NCBI GenBank assembly: GCA_029961105.1
Contig: JASBVO010000006.1
Span: 124,001-188,000 of the forward strand
Source of the DNA: Micrococcus sp.
GTDB lineage: Bacteria; Actinomycetota; Actinomycetes; Actinomycetales; Micrococcaceae
Length of the DNA stretch: 64,000 bases
Direction: 5' to 3'
Shown: one piece after another, positions 18,521 to 26,967 of the stretch
Numbering within the stretch: position 1 is the stretch's first letter
Layout: the number at the start of each line of letters is the position of its first letter
Notes under the pieces: model-generated
What the model saw: only the letters and a program-made list of their open reading frames with translations
Databases searched by the model: none
What the model was told of the DNA's origin: nothing
Made by a program: the position numbers and the translations under genes

Positions 18521-19921
18521 TCAGCTGTGCCGCAGCGGCTTCTGGCTGGTCTCCGCGGCCAGTGCGACGGCGACGAGAGAGATCGCGGCGGCGGCCATCA
18601 GGTACCAGCCCGGAGCCAGGTCGCTGCCCGAGGTGGCGATGAGCCAGGTGGCCACCAGCGGGGCCGTGCCGCCGAAGATGGCGTTGGAGAGGTTGAAGCT
18701 GACGGCGAAGCCCGAGTAGCGGACCTTGGTCGGGAACATCTCGGCCAGGAAGCTCGGCAGGGTGCCGTCGTTGAGGGTCAGCAGGGCCCCGAGCAGGATC
18801 TGGACCAGCACGATCACCACGAAGCTCCCCGTGCCCAGCAGGGCGAACGCCGGATAGGTCAGGGCGATGAACAGGACGGAAGCGCTCATCAGCACCTTCT
18901 TGCGGCCGAAGCGGTCGGAGAGCATGCCGGTGAGGAAGATGAAGCCGATGTAGGTCAGCAGGGCCACGGTCGTCGCGATGTAGGAGAGGGTCTCGTCGAG
19001 CCCGATCTCCTGGGACAGGTACGTCGGCATGTAGCTGAGGATCACGTAGAAACCGACGGCGTTGAGCAGCACGGCCCCGCTGGCCACGAGCAGGGCGCGC
19101 CAGTACTTGGTGAACAGGTCGGACACGGGGGCCTTGACGGCCTCGTCCTCCTCGGCCAGCTCCCGGAACACCGGAGTGTCCTCCAGCTTGTTGCGGATGT
19201 ACCGGCCGATCAGGCCCATCGGGGCGGCCAGGAGGAAGGGCAGCCGCCAGCCCCAGTCGCTCATCTGCTGGGCGTCGAGCAGGCCGGTCAGCAGCGCGGC
19301 GATCAGGGACCCCAACAGCAGCCCCGTCGCCGTCGACGCCGGGACGACGGCGGCGAACAGCCCGCGGCGGTTCGCGGGGGCGTACTCGACGAGGAAGGCC
19401 GAGGCGCCGGCGTACTCGCCCGAGGCGGAGAAGCCCTGGACCACCCGGAGCAGCAGCAGGATGATCGGCGCGCCGATGCCGATAGCCGCGTAGGGCGGGA
19501 TCAGGGCGATGCAGAACGTCGCCAGCGACATCAGCAGGATCGACCAGGACAGCGCGGTGCGCCGGCCGATGCGGTCCCCCAGGTGTCCCCAGACGAACCC
19601 GCCCAGCGGCCGGACGAGGAAGGAGATGGCGAACAGGGCGAAGGTGAGCATGAGCCCGGTCTGCGGATCGGACTCGGGGAAGAAGACCGCGGTGATGGTG
19701 ACGGCGAGGTAGCCGTAGACGGCGTAGTCGAACCACTCGACGAAGTTGCCGATGAAGCTGGCCGCGACCACCCGGCGCCGGGTGGAGCGGATGTCCTCAG
19801 GGCGCGGCTGTCCGCTGAGTGAAAAATCGGGGGTGCTGTCGCCCGGTGTGTTGGCGGGGGAGGCCTCGCCGGTCCCGGTGAGAGGCCCCGAGGCGGCGCC
19901 GGCGGATGAGTTCTGGATCAT
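18521..19921 (-). CDS. MHS-family MFS transporter
   Basis: A 466-residue, 12-span proton symporter of the ProP/KgtP/ShiA group. Diagnostic segments are SFIGNFVEWFDYAVYGYLA in the first span, GHLGDRIGRRTAL in the 2-3 loop, RVVQGFSASGEYAGA and LSDRFGRKKVL. Members import dicarboxylates, betaines or aromatic acids; the substrate is not readable. ATG 19921 is chosen: it begins a short polar tail typical of the family, whereas the frame upstream runs into direct repeats that look regulatory. Confidence 0.9.
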   Translation of the reverse strand: MIQNSSAGAASGPLTGTGEASPANTPGDSTPDFSLSGQPRPEDIRSTRRRVVAASFIGNFVEWFDYAVYGYLAVTITAVFFPESDPQTGLMLTFALFAISFLVRPLGGFVWGHLGDRIGRRTALSWSILLMSLATFCIALIPPYAAIGIGAPIILLLLRVVQGFSASGEYAGASAFLVEYAPANRRGLFAAVVPASTATGLLLGSLIAALLTGLLDAQQMSDWGWRLPFLLAAPMGLIGRYIRNKLEDTPVFRELAEEDEAVKAPVSDLFTKYWRALLVASGAVLLNAVGFYVILSYMPTYLSQEIGLDETLSYIATTVALLTYIGFIFLTGMLSDRFGRKKVLMSASVLFIALTYPAFALLGTGSFVVIVLVQILLGALLTLNDGTLPSFLAEMFPTKVRYSGFAVSFNLSNAIFGGTAPLVATWLIATSGSDLAPGWYLMAAAAISLVAVALAAETSQKPLRHS

Positions 19922-19941
19922 GTCTAACCACCCAAGATTCG

Positions 19942-19967
19942 GTTGCACGAGTTGCAACGAGGTTGCA
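19942..19967 (-). promoter_or_regulatory. Phased GTTGCA repeats upstream of the MFS gene
   Basis: GTTGCA occurs three times, at 19942, 19951 and 19962, about one helical turn apart, the middle copy forming the palindrome GTTGCAAC. The layout suggests cooperative binding by a regulator at the transporter promoter. Confidence 0.4.
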
Positions 19968-20017
19968 TAGATGGAAGCATGTGACGTGGAACACGTCAAG
20001 GGCCTGCCGCTGCCGGG

Positions 20018-21166
20018 TCATTCGCAGCCGACGCCGTCGCCGTCGCGGTCCAGGTGGCGCGCATGGCCGGGGTCTCCGATGCGCACCGGTGCCGCTCCCG
20101 CGCTGCGAGCAGCGGTGCAGTTCTTGAAGTAGACATCCGCTGTGCCCGGCCGCGTCGGGGCGGGGGTGTAGGTCTTCCTCGGAGCCGGTGACAGCAGCTT
20201 CTTGGGCGTCAGCTCCGGGGCGTCGGTTCCCGTTGACGGCGAGGCAGGCGCGGGCGACTGGGTGGAGCGGGTGGCGATCGGGTAGGCGGTCGCGGCGGTC
20301 TGTTCGGACGGCAGGGCCTGGCCGGGACAGTTGGTGAGCACCCGGCCCATGGCTTCCTTCTCCGCGGCGGTCACCCAGAGGTCGTATTCTGCCTTGACGG
20401 CGATCTGCCGGGCGACGAAGTCACAGCGGAAGGCCTTGTTCGGCGGGAGCCAGGATGCGGCGTCGGAGTCAGACTTCTGGGCGTTGGTCGGTCCGTCCAC
20501 GGCCAGCAGGTTCAGCGGGTCGTTGGCGAACGCGATCCGCTCGTCTGCGGAGAGCTGCTGGGCGCCCTTCTGCCAGGCGTCGGACAGGGCGACCACATGG
20601 TCGATCTGCACGTCATTGGAGGTGTCCTGGCCGCGGCGGAAGTGGATCTCCATGGCCGTGTAGGGGTCGTCGAGCACCCCGCTGGTCACCACGCAGTCGT
20701 TAGTGCCGGACCGGAAGGTCTCGCCGGTGAGGTCGCGGGCCAGCATGTCGTTGCGGGTGTCGCAGCCGTTGTGGTCGGTGTCCGACCATGCCGGGCCGAA
20801 CTGGCTGCGGTCATAGCCGGTCTTCGGTGCCCGGCCCTTCACCGGCAAGGCTTCCAGGGCAGCCAGTGCTGTTCCTGCCGGCGCCTGTTCGGAGCCGGGG
20901 AGCCCTGACTCGCTGGTCGGTGCCGGCGTGCCGGGTTCGGTGGACGGAGCCGTCGTGGCCGGTGCGTGCGGGACGCTGGTGAGGGGCTCGGTCGACGTGG
21001 CACGACTGCTCGAGGACTCTGCGGGCTCGGCCGCACCTGCCGTGGCCGTCGCACTGACCGGCGTGGGTGTCGTCGCGGCGTGGTCCCCGCTCGGGGTGCA
21101 CCCCGTGGCGATCAGGGTGACAGCGAGAACTCCTGATACCACGGAGAAAGGACGGATGAAATCCAT
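20018..21166 (-). CDS. Secreted lipoprotein with HNH (DUF1524-like) nuclease and excalibur domains
   Basis: A 382-residue protein. The lipobox is ATGC at about residue 23, followed by a long Ser/Thr/Pro linker. The nuclease domain at about 110-265 has the DHVVALSDAW and FANDPLNLLAVDGPTNAQKSD segments of the GmrSD-C/HNH group with catalytic His and Asn. The C-terminus is an excalibur calcium motif, DRDGDGVGCE, with a Cys. It should be a cell-surface nuclease, perhaps for DNA scavenging or competence. It precedes the MFS gene by 96 bases on the same strand. Confidence 0.87.
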   Translation of the reverse strand: MDFIRPFSVVSGVLAVTLIATGCTPSGDHAATTPTPVSATATAGAAEPAESSSSRATSTEPLTSVPHAPATTAPSTEPGTPAPTSESGLPGSEQAPAGTALAALEALPVKGRAPKTGYDRSQFGPAWSDTDHNGCDTRNDMLARDLTGETFRSGTNDCVVTSGVLDDPYTAMEIHFRRGQDTSNDVQIDHVVALSDAWQKGAQQLSADERIAFANDPLNLLAVDGPTNAQKSDSDAASWLPPNKAFRCDFVARQIAVKAEYDLWVTAAEKEAMGRVLTNCPGQALPSEQTAATAYPIATRSTQSPAPASPSTGTDAPELTPKKLLSPAPRKTYTPAPTRPGTADVYFKNCTAARSAGAAPVRIGDPGHARHLDRDGDGVGCE

Positions 21167-21441
21167 GAAGACTGTTCTTTCGTAGACGTGCCCGCGGAAA
21201 AGGCCTCATGACGTGGGTTCCCTGCGCGTGAGACGGCGAGCCATCCAGTGTATCTCCGCCGGTCACGGGCTAACGGGCGATTGCTGCATCCGCGCCTCAC
21301 GCTCACGAGGCACGCCACGGCGGTCTGGCCGATGTAGCGCACGGTGCCGTCAGTGCCGGGTCCACCGCGGGGGGCATCCCGGGTGCCGGGCTCGTCGTCC
21401 AGCACTCGGGATGGCGCGGGTCAAGGTCGAAGGCCGGGGCC

Positions 21442-21496
21442 TGTCGACGACGCGTGAAAGATGACCCCTTAGCGGCGGGTGAATCTTGACCCCCTC
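21442..21496 (+). repeat. IS21 left terminal inverted repeat
   Basis: By my reading 45 of 55 positions match the reverse complement of 23608-23662. The core TGACCCCTTAGCG and the inner TTGACCCCCTC are both conserved, matching the multiple transposase sites usual at IS21 ends. Confidence 0.85.
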
Positions 21497-21513
21497 GCAT
21501 GATGCTAGGAGGC

Positions 21514-22791
21514 ATGATCACTGTGGAGGACTGGGCCGAGATTCGGCGGTTGCACCGCGCCGAGGGGTTGCCGATCAAGGAGATCGTCCGGCGGACGGGC
21601 AAGGCGCGGAACACCGTGCGCAAGGCGTTGGCCTCGGATGAGCCGCCGGCCTACCGACGACCGGGCAAGGGCTCGATCGTGGACGCGTTCGAGCCGGAGA
21701 TCCGCAAGCTGTTGGTGGAGTATCCGCGGCTGCCGGCCACGGTGATCGCCCAGCGGATCGGCTGGACCAACTCGATGACCGTGTTGAAGGATCGGCTCCG
21801 GGCGATTCGTCCGGATTACCTGGGCGTGGATCCGGCCGACCGGTTGGTCCATGAACCGGGCCAGGCAGCGCAGATGGACCTGTGGTTCCCGCCGACCAAG
21901 ATCCCCGTCGGGCACGGGCAGGAGCAGGTGTTGCCGGTGCTGGTGATGACGCTGACGTATTCCAGGGCCCTGTCCGCGGTGCTGTTGCCCTCGCGCAAGT
22001 CCGGGGACCTGCTGGCCGGGATGTGGCAGCTGATCCACGGCGTCGGTGCGGTGCCCAAGACGCTCGTCTGGGACCGGGAGGCCGCGATCGCCCCGAAGGG
22101 CAAGCCGTTGGCCCCGGTGGCCGCGTTCGCCGGGACCATCGCCACTCGGATGGTGATCGCCCCGCCCAGGGACCCGGAGTTCAAGGGCATGACCGAGCGA
22201 AACAACCAGTACCTGGAGACCTCCTTCCTGCCCGGCAGGGCGTTCACCGACCCGGCGGATTTCAACGCCCAGCTCGATGAGTGGACCGGGACCATCGCGA
22301 ACCGGCGCACCGTCCGCTCCCTGGGCGGGACACCGGTGGCGGCGCTGGCCCGGGACCGGGAGGCGATGACCGAGTTGCCGCCGACCCCGCCGGCCACCGG
22401 GCTGCGGTGGCGGACCCGGCTGCCCAGGGACTACTACGTGCGCATCGACTCCAACGACTACTCCGTGGACCCTCAGGCGATCGGCCGGTTCGTGGACGTC
22501 AGCGTGGACCTGCACCGGGTGATCGTGGTCTGCGCCGGCACCATCGTCGCCGACCATCCGCGGTGCTGGGCCGACCGGCAGGTCATCACCGACTCGGCCC
22601 ACGTGGAAACCGCCCGCCGGTTGCGCAGGGAGTACACCACGGCCCGGCTCCGCCCCCGCCTGCCCGATCCGGGGGGAACAGTGCCGATGAGAGCGCTCAG
22701 CGACTACGACGTGCTGTTCGGCATCGACTTCACCGCTTCCGCCGACCAGCAGGTTCTGGCCACCGAGCAGGACCAGGAGGACGTGGCATGA
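21514..22791 (+). CDS. istA: IS21-family transposase IstA
   Basis: A DDE-type transposase of 425 residues from ATG 21514 (MITVEDWAEIRRLHR, the customary family start; ATG 21499 is in frame). An N-terminal HTH (PIKEIVRRTGKARNTVRKAL) is followed by the rve-type core with Asp in QMDLWF, Asp in LVWDREAA and Glu in MTERNNQYLE. It cuts and joins the element ends with the help of IstB. Its stop overlaps the istB start, a normal coupling. The frame appears intact. Confidence 0.95.
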   Translation: MITVEDWAEIRRLHRAEGLPIKEIVRRTGKARNTVRKALASDEPPAYRRPGKGSIVDAFEPEIRKLLVEYPRLPATVIAQRIGWTNSMTVLKDRLRAIRPDYLGVDPADRLVHEPGQAAQMDLWFPPTKIPVGHGQEQVLPVLVMTLTYSRALSAVLLPSRKSGDLLAGMWQLIHGVGAVPKTLVWDREAAIAPKGKPLAPVAAFAGTIATRMVIAPPRDPEFKGMTERNNQYLETSFLPGRAFTDPADFNAQLDEWTGTIANRRTVRSLGGTPVAALARDREAMTELPPTPPATGLRWRTRLPRDYYVRIDSNDYSVDPQAIGRFVDVSVDLHRVIVVCAGTIVADHPRCWADRQVITDSAHVETARRLRREYTTARLRPRLPDPGGTVPMRALSDYDVLFGIDFTASADQQVLATEQDQEDVA

Positions 22792-23591
22792 CCCAGACCG
22801 ACGCGCCCAACCCTTTGAACGGGCGGGCAGAGAACGTGGAATCGACCATCCTGCACCTGGCCAGGGCGATGAAGACCCCCACGATCGGGCGGGTCTTCGA
22901 ACAGCTCGCGGTCACGGCCCGGGACCAGGGCTGGAGCCACGAGCAGTACCTGGCCGCGGTGCTGGACCGGCAGGTCTGTGACCGCGAGGCCAACGGCACC
23001 GCGCTGCGGATCAGCGGCGCCCACTTCCCGGTGGTGAAGACCCTGGAGGACTTCAACACCGACTACCAGCCTGCCCTGCGCCGGGACGTGCTGGCCCACC
23101 TGGCCACCACCACGTTCGTGCCCAAGGCCGAGAACGTCATCCTGCTCGGCCCGCCCGGCACCGGCAAGACCCACCTGGGCATCGGGCTGGGCATCAAGGC
23201 CTGCCACGCCGGATACCCCGTCCGGTTCGACACCGCCACCGGGTGGGCCAACACGCTGCGCGCCGCCCATGACAGCCCCGGCGGGCTGCAGAAGGAACTC
23301 AAGCGGCTGAAGCGTTACCGGCTGCTGATCATCGACGAACTCGGCTACCTGCCCTTCGACCCGGCCACCGCGAACCTGTTCTTCCAGCTGATCACCACCC
23401 GCTACGAGCAGGGCTCGGTGTTGATCACCTCGAACCTGCCGTTCGGGCGCTGGGGCGAGGTCCTGGGCGACGAGGTCATCGCCGCGGCCATGATCGACCG
23501 GCTGGTTCACCACGCCGAGGTCCTCACCCTCGACGGGGACTCCTACCGGACACGAGCCCGCCGAGAACTCATCACCGACACCACCACCTAA
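22788..23591 (+). CDS. istB: IS21-family helper ATPase IstB
   Basis: A 267-residue AAA+ protein related to DnaC. Walker A is LLGPPGTGKTHLGIGLG and Walker B is RLLIIDELGYLPFD, with a sensor-type SVLITSNLPFGRWGE. It forms an ATP-dependent assembly that selects target DNA and activates IstA. The start overlaps the istA stop by four bases (ATGA). The frame is complete. Confidence 0.95.
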   Translation: MTQTDAPNPLNGRAENVESTILHLARAMKTPTIGRVFEQLAVTARDQGWSHEQYLAAVLDRQVCDREANGTALRISGAHFPVVKTLEDFNTDYQPALRRDVLAHLATTTFVPKAENVILLGPPGTGKTHLGIGLGIKACHAGYPVRFDTATGWANTLRAAHDSPGGLQKELKRLKRYRLLIIDELGYLPFDPATANLFFQLITTRYEQGSVLITSNLPFGRWGEVLGDEVIAAAMIDRLVHHAEVLTLDGDSYRTRARRELITDTTT

Positions 23592-23607
23592 GAACACAAC
23601 CAACCCA

Positions 23608-23662
23608 GAGGGGGTCAAATTTCAACCGTCGCTAAGGGGTCAGATTTCGACCGTCGTTGACA
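23608..23662 (-). repeat. IS21 right terminal inverted repeat
   Basis: Mate of 21442-21496. Read on the minus strand it begins TGTCAACGACGG and ends TTGACCCCCTC. Confidence 0.85.
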
Positions 23663-23729
23663 AGACCTTCGCCCCCTCGGTGCCGGGCTGGGCGTAGACC
23701 GTGGTGTCAGTTTCTGCGTAGACCGTCAT
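23663..23729 (-). pseudogene. 5' remnant of an aldehyde dehydrogenase gene cut by the IS
   Basis: Only 22 codons survive, with AGGAGA ahead of the ATG and the peptide ending YAQPGTEGAKV, the usual N-terminus of actinobacterial AldA/ExaC-type aldehyde dehydrogenases. The IS end follows at once. The rest of the enzyme is not found beyond the other IS end. The upstream DUF779 gene, the customary partner of such dehydrogenases, is intact, which supports this identification. Confidence 0.8.
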
Positions 23730-23778
23730 GATCTCTCCTGGGTCAGGGCTAGGGATGGTGAGGGGTGGGGTGAGGAGG

Positions 23779-24210
23779 TCAGGCCGTGGGCATCAGCCGG
23801 GACCTGATCAGGAAGCGCTTGCCCTCGGGGGCCTCTACCGAGAACCCGGAGCCGCGGCCGTCCACCACGTCCAGGGTCAGGTGGGTGTGCTTCCAGTACT
23901 CGAACTGCTCGCGGCTCATCCAGAACGGCAGTCCGGTGCCGTCGGGCAGGTCGAAGGTGCCCAGCAGGACGTCGGCGTCGCCGGTCCGGAAGTCACCGTC
24001 CGGAAAGCACATCGGCGAGGAGCCGTCGCAGCAGCCGCCGGACTGGTGGAACATCAGCGGCCCGTGGACCTGCTGGAGCCTCTGCACCAGCTCCAGGGCG
24101 GACCGGGTCATGCCGACGCGTGAGACCTGCTCACCGGGCACCTGAGGACGGGCATCGAGAACCGAGGCGTGGTCGGCTCCGCTCGGCGACTCCGGGGACG
24201 CGGACGTCAT
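23779..24210 (-). CDS. DUF779 protein, aldehyde-dehydrogenase companion
   Basis: A 143-residue protein with the DUF779 signature HQSGGCCDGSSPMCF, paired Cys and His likely binding a metal, and the C-terminal LTLDVVDGRGSGFSVEAPEG. The family is nearly always next to an acetaldehyde or aldehyde dehydrogenase gene, and here the dehydrogenase start lies 50 bases downstream but is truncated. GGAGG precedes the ATG. It may now be an orphan. Confidence 0.9.
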   Translation of the reverse strand: MTSASPESPSGADHASVLDARPQVPGEQVSRVGMTRSALELVQRLQQVHGPLMFHQSGGCCDGSSPMCFPDGDFRTGDADVLLGTFDLPDGTGLPFWMSREQFEYWKHTHLTLDVVDGRGSGFSVEAPEGKRFLIRSRLMPTA

Positions 24211-24254
24211 CGGGACCTCCTGGGGGAGTTGGCGGTCCCCTCACCGTAGTCCTT

Positions 24255-24274
24255 AACGTGACCTGCGTCACGTT
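24255..24274. promoter_or_regulatory. Palindromic operator upstream of DUF779
   Basis: AACGTGAC and GTCACGTT form a perfect 8-4-8 inverted repeat about 45 bases before the DUF779 start. It is probably the binding site of the regulator of the former aldehyde-dehydrogenase operon; no candidate regulator is adjacent. Confidence 0.5.
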
Positions 24275-24490
24275 TTGGCACTCGGTCCGGCCCTGTGGCC
24301 CGTCAACCACCGACAACGTAGCCCGTTAACGACCGACAACGCCGCCCGAAAACGCCGCCCGTCAGCACCGCCGCCCGTCAGCGCCGCGGGCCGTCAACAA
24401 GGCGGGCCGGCCCACCCCGCACGGGGTGACCGGCCGGCGTCGGGTCACAGAACAGCACCTGCCGGCGAGCGCGGCAGCTACGGGACGCCC

Positions 24491-24985
24491 TCAGGAACTG
24501 CGGCCCACGGTGCGGTGCTCGGCCGCGGCGGCGATGTCCTGCAGGTCCTGGCGCATCGCCCTCTTCGAGGCGGCCACGCCCAGTGGGGCGGTGATCGCGC
24601 CCAGGAGCCTCTTCCCGAAGCCGCCCTGCGCGTACTCGCCCTGGAAGCGCATCACCAGCTGGGTCCTCTGGGACCCCTCAGGGCCTCCGGTGACCGGGAG
24701 CAGCTCGAACTCGGTGCGGTAGCGCATGCCATGGGACTCGGCCTCCACCTCGGTGCGGCGCTCCGGCTCCACGGCCGTGACCCTCATGTCCTCGGAGGCC
24801 TCCTGGCCGAACATCACCCGGGTCTCGCGCCAACTGGTGCCGACCCGGTAGCCGGTGTCCGCTGAGAGCCGCTGCACCCCACGCACGCCGTGGAGCACCT
24901 CGGCGGTGCCCTCCAGGTCGGTCAGCACCTCCCACACGGCGGCAGCGGGGGCGTTGACGAGCACGACGACGGACAGCGGTTTCAT
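24491..24985 (-). CDS. SRPBCC (START/polyketide-cyclase-like) protein
   Basis: A 164-residue single helix-grip domain. The N-terminal strand and helix (VVVLVNAPAAAVWEVLTDLE) and the long C-terminal helix (MRQDLQDIAAAAE) mark the SRPBCC fold, which makes a hydrophobic ligand pocket. No catalytic motif is recognisable. GAGG lies before the ATG. Confidence 0.82.
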   Translation of the reverse strand: MKPLSVVVLVNAPAAAVWEVLTDLEGTAEVLHGVRGVQRLSADTGYRVGTSWRETRVMFGQEASEDMRVTAVEPERRTEVEAESHGMRYRTEFELLPVTGGPEGSQRTQLVMRFQGEYAQGGFGKRLLGAITAPLGVAASKRAMRQDLQDIAAAAEHRTVGRSS

Positions 24986-25080
24986 CGGGACGACCTCTTC
25001 GTTAAACAGGCGGTGGAGCGGACGGGATCACCGTACCGCTCCACCGTCGTTCACCGGACCACGCGGATCCGGCCTGGCCG

Positions 25081-26736
25081 TCAGTAGGCCTTGACGCGCT
25101 GCTCCACGATCAGGTGGATCAGCGCGAACCTGCCCTCCTCGTCGATCGCCTTCAGGGCGGCCTCGAGGGCGCCGGGGATCTCGGAGTCCTTCTCCACCCG
25201 CACGCCGAAGCCGCCGAAGGCCTCCGCGGCCTTGGCGAAGTCCGGGTTCCTCAGCTGGGTGCCGGAGACGCGGCCCGGGTAGTCCCGTTCCTGGTGGGTG
25301 CGGATCGTACCGTACTCCTGGTTGTCCATGACGATGATCAGCGGAGTCGCCCCGTACTGGGCGGCGGTGGCCATCTCCTGGCCGTTCATCAGGAACTCGC
25401 CGTCACCGGCGATGGTCACCACGCGGCGGCCCGGGTAGTTCAGGGACGCGGCCACGGCAGACGGCACCGAGTAGCCCATCGAACCGTTGCGGGCCGAGAT
25501 CATGGCGGCGTAGGAGTTGGTGGGGAAGTAGCGGTGCGCCCAGTTGGTGTGCTCGCCGGCACCCAGGGTGATCATGGCGTCCTCGGGCAGGGACTGCACC
25601 AGGTTGGCCATCAGGGTGTCCATCCGGGCCTGGCCCTCGGAGGGCTCGGCCGGCGGCAGGGCGGCGAACTTCTCCTGCTCACAGCGCATCCGGGTGGTCC
25701 ACTCCTTCCAGGAGTCCTTGACCTTCAGGTCCATGCGGACCAGGTCGCGCACGAACACGTCCGGCTTGGCCACGATCTGGTGGGAGACCGGGCCCGAGCG
25801 GCCGCGCAGGGAGGGATCGATCGTCACCAGGAAGTTCTTCTTGTCCCAGTTCTGGCGGATGGTGAAGCCGTCCGTGACGACGTCACCCGGGACGGTGCCG
25901 ACGAAGACGATGAGGTCGGTCTCCTCGAGCAGGTCGTAGGTCGGCTTCGGGCGGCCGTAGCCGATGGGGCCCACGTAGGACGGGGAGTTGAAGGGGACGG
26001 TGCCCTCGGTGCGCCACTCGGCGGCGGCCGGGATGTTGTGCTCCTCCAGCCACGTCGTCAGCGTCTCGGCGCCCTCGGTGGTCCAGTCGTTGCCGCCCGT
26101 GATGAACAGCGGCTTGTCCGACTCCTGCAGCGCCTCATTGAGCGACTTCCAGTCCTCCACGGTCATGCCGCCGGGGGCCACGGGGATGCACGGGTGCAGC
26201 GTGGGGTCGATCTGTTCCTTGATGACGTCCTCGTGCAGGCCGACGATGACCGGGCCGGGACGGCCGGAGCTGGCGGCGAACATGGCCTCGGCCACGATCT
26301 CGGAGGCGCGGCTCGCGTGGTCCAGGGTCATCACGCGCTTGGCGCCGGACTCGAACCACAGCTGCGGGTCGAACTCCTGGAAGGCCTCCTTGCCGCGGTG
26401 CTCGAAGGGGATCAGGCCCACGAACAGGACCATGGCGGTGGAGTCCTGCCAGGCGGTATGCAGGCCCACGTGGGCGTTGGCGGCACCCGGTCCGCGGGTG
26501 ACCATGGCGATGCCCGGCACCGGGTTCATCTTGCCGTCGGCCTCGGCCATGTAGGCGGCGCCGCCCTCGTGGCGGCAGATCACGTTCTCGATCGAGGAGT
26601 TGTGCAGGCCATCCAGCACGTCCAGGTAGCTCTCCCCGGGCACCGAATAGACGCGCTTCACGCCATGGGCCTCCAGCGTGTCCACGATGACGTGGCCAGC
26701 GGACTTGGTGTGGGACGTGTTCTGCTCAGTGCTCAT
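25081..26736 (-). CDS. Thiamine-diphosphate-dependent enzyme, acetolactate-synthase-like
   Basis: A 551-residue three-domain ThDP enzyme. The activating Glu57 is in CRHEGGAAYMAEA, the central domain is of the TPP_enzyme_M type, and the ThDP/Mg motif is GDGEFLMNGQEMATAAQY. No regulatory subunit or other branched-chain genes are near, so it is probably a catabolic acetolactate synthase, oxo-acid decarboxylase or related carboligase rather than IlvB. AAGGAG six bases before ATG 26736 supports the start. It is divergent from the CGNR regulator. Confidence 0.9.
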   Translation of the reverse strand: MSTEQNTSHTKSAGHVIVDTLEAHGVKRVYSVPGESYLDVLDGLHNSSIENVICRHEGGAAYMAEADGKMNPVPGIAMVTRGPGAANAHVGLHTAWQDSTAMVLFVGLIPFEHRGKEAFQEFDPQLWFESGAKRVMTLDHASRASEIVAEAMFAASSGRPGPVIVGLHEDVIKEQIDPTLHPCIPVAPGGMTVEDWKSLNEALQESDKPLFITGGNDWTTEGAETLTTWLEEHNIPAAAEWRTEGTVPFNSPSYVGPIGYGRPKPTYDLLEETDLIVFVGTVPGDVVTDGFTIRQNWDKKNFLVTIDPSLRGRSGPVSHQIVAKPDVFVRDLVRMDLKVKDSWKEWTTRMRCEQEKFAALPPAEPSEGQARMDTLMANLVQSLPEDAMITLGAGEHTNWAHRYFPTNSYAAMISARNGSMGYSVPSAVAASLNYPGRRVVTIAGDGEFLMNGQEMATAAQYGATPLIIVMDNQEYGTIRTHQERDYPGRVSGTQLRNPDFAKAAEAFGGFGVRVEKDSEIPGALEAALKAIDEEGRFALIHLIVEQRVKAY

Positions 26737-26874
26737 CTAGGCTCCTTGGACTGTGTGCGGTGGCGGCGGCGCTGCCGAACCGCTACCCGGGCTGGCCCAC
26801 GGGCGGCGCCGGGGTGGACTCCGAGCAAAGATACCCCAGCGCGCGGGGCGCTCCTTCACCTGTGGCGGCATATG

Positions 26875-26892
26875 TCATCAGTGCACTGATGA
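26875..26892. promoter_or_regulatory. Perfect 18-bp palindrome between the ThDP enzyme and CGNR genes
   Basis: TCATCAGTGCACTGATGA is an exact palindrome in the divergent intergenic region. A shorter relative, ATCAGCGCTGAT, occurs at 28485-28496. It is probably an operator, possibly for the adjacent CGNR protein. Confidence 0.45.
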
Positions 26893-26967
26893 TCTCCGGG
26901 GGATGCTGTGGGCCGCGGGAGGACGCGAATTCTGTCCTACAGGATCAACCGGAAGTACAGTGCTGAA

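Larger units (their letters stand above)
21442..23662 (+). mobile_element. IS21-family insertion sequence
   Basis: A 2.2-kb element with two overlapping genes, istA and istB, between 55-bp imperfect inverted repeats that start with TGTC. No target-site duplication is visible (left flank GGGCC, right flank AGACC), so one side has probably been rearranged or deleted after insertion. Confidence 0.9.

Noticed and set aside
21167..21441. Gene remnant in the left flank of the IS
   Set aside because: No frame gave a recognisable protein; in particular no aldehyde dehydrogenase C-terminus was found.
24300..24420. Degenerate CGTCAACxACCGACAACG-like repeats
   Set aside because: They are short, irregular and without a gene or symmetry; too weak to call more than local slippage.
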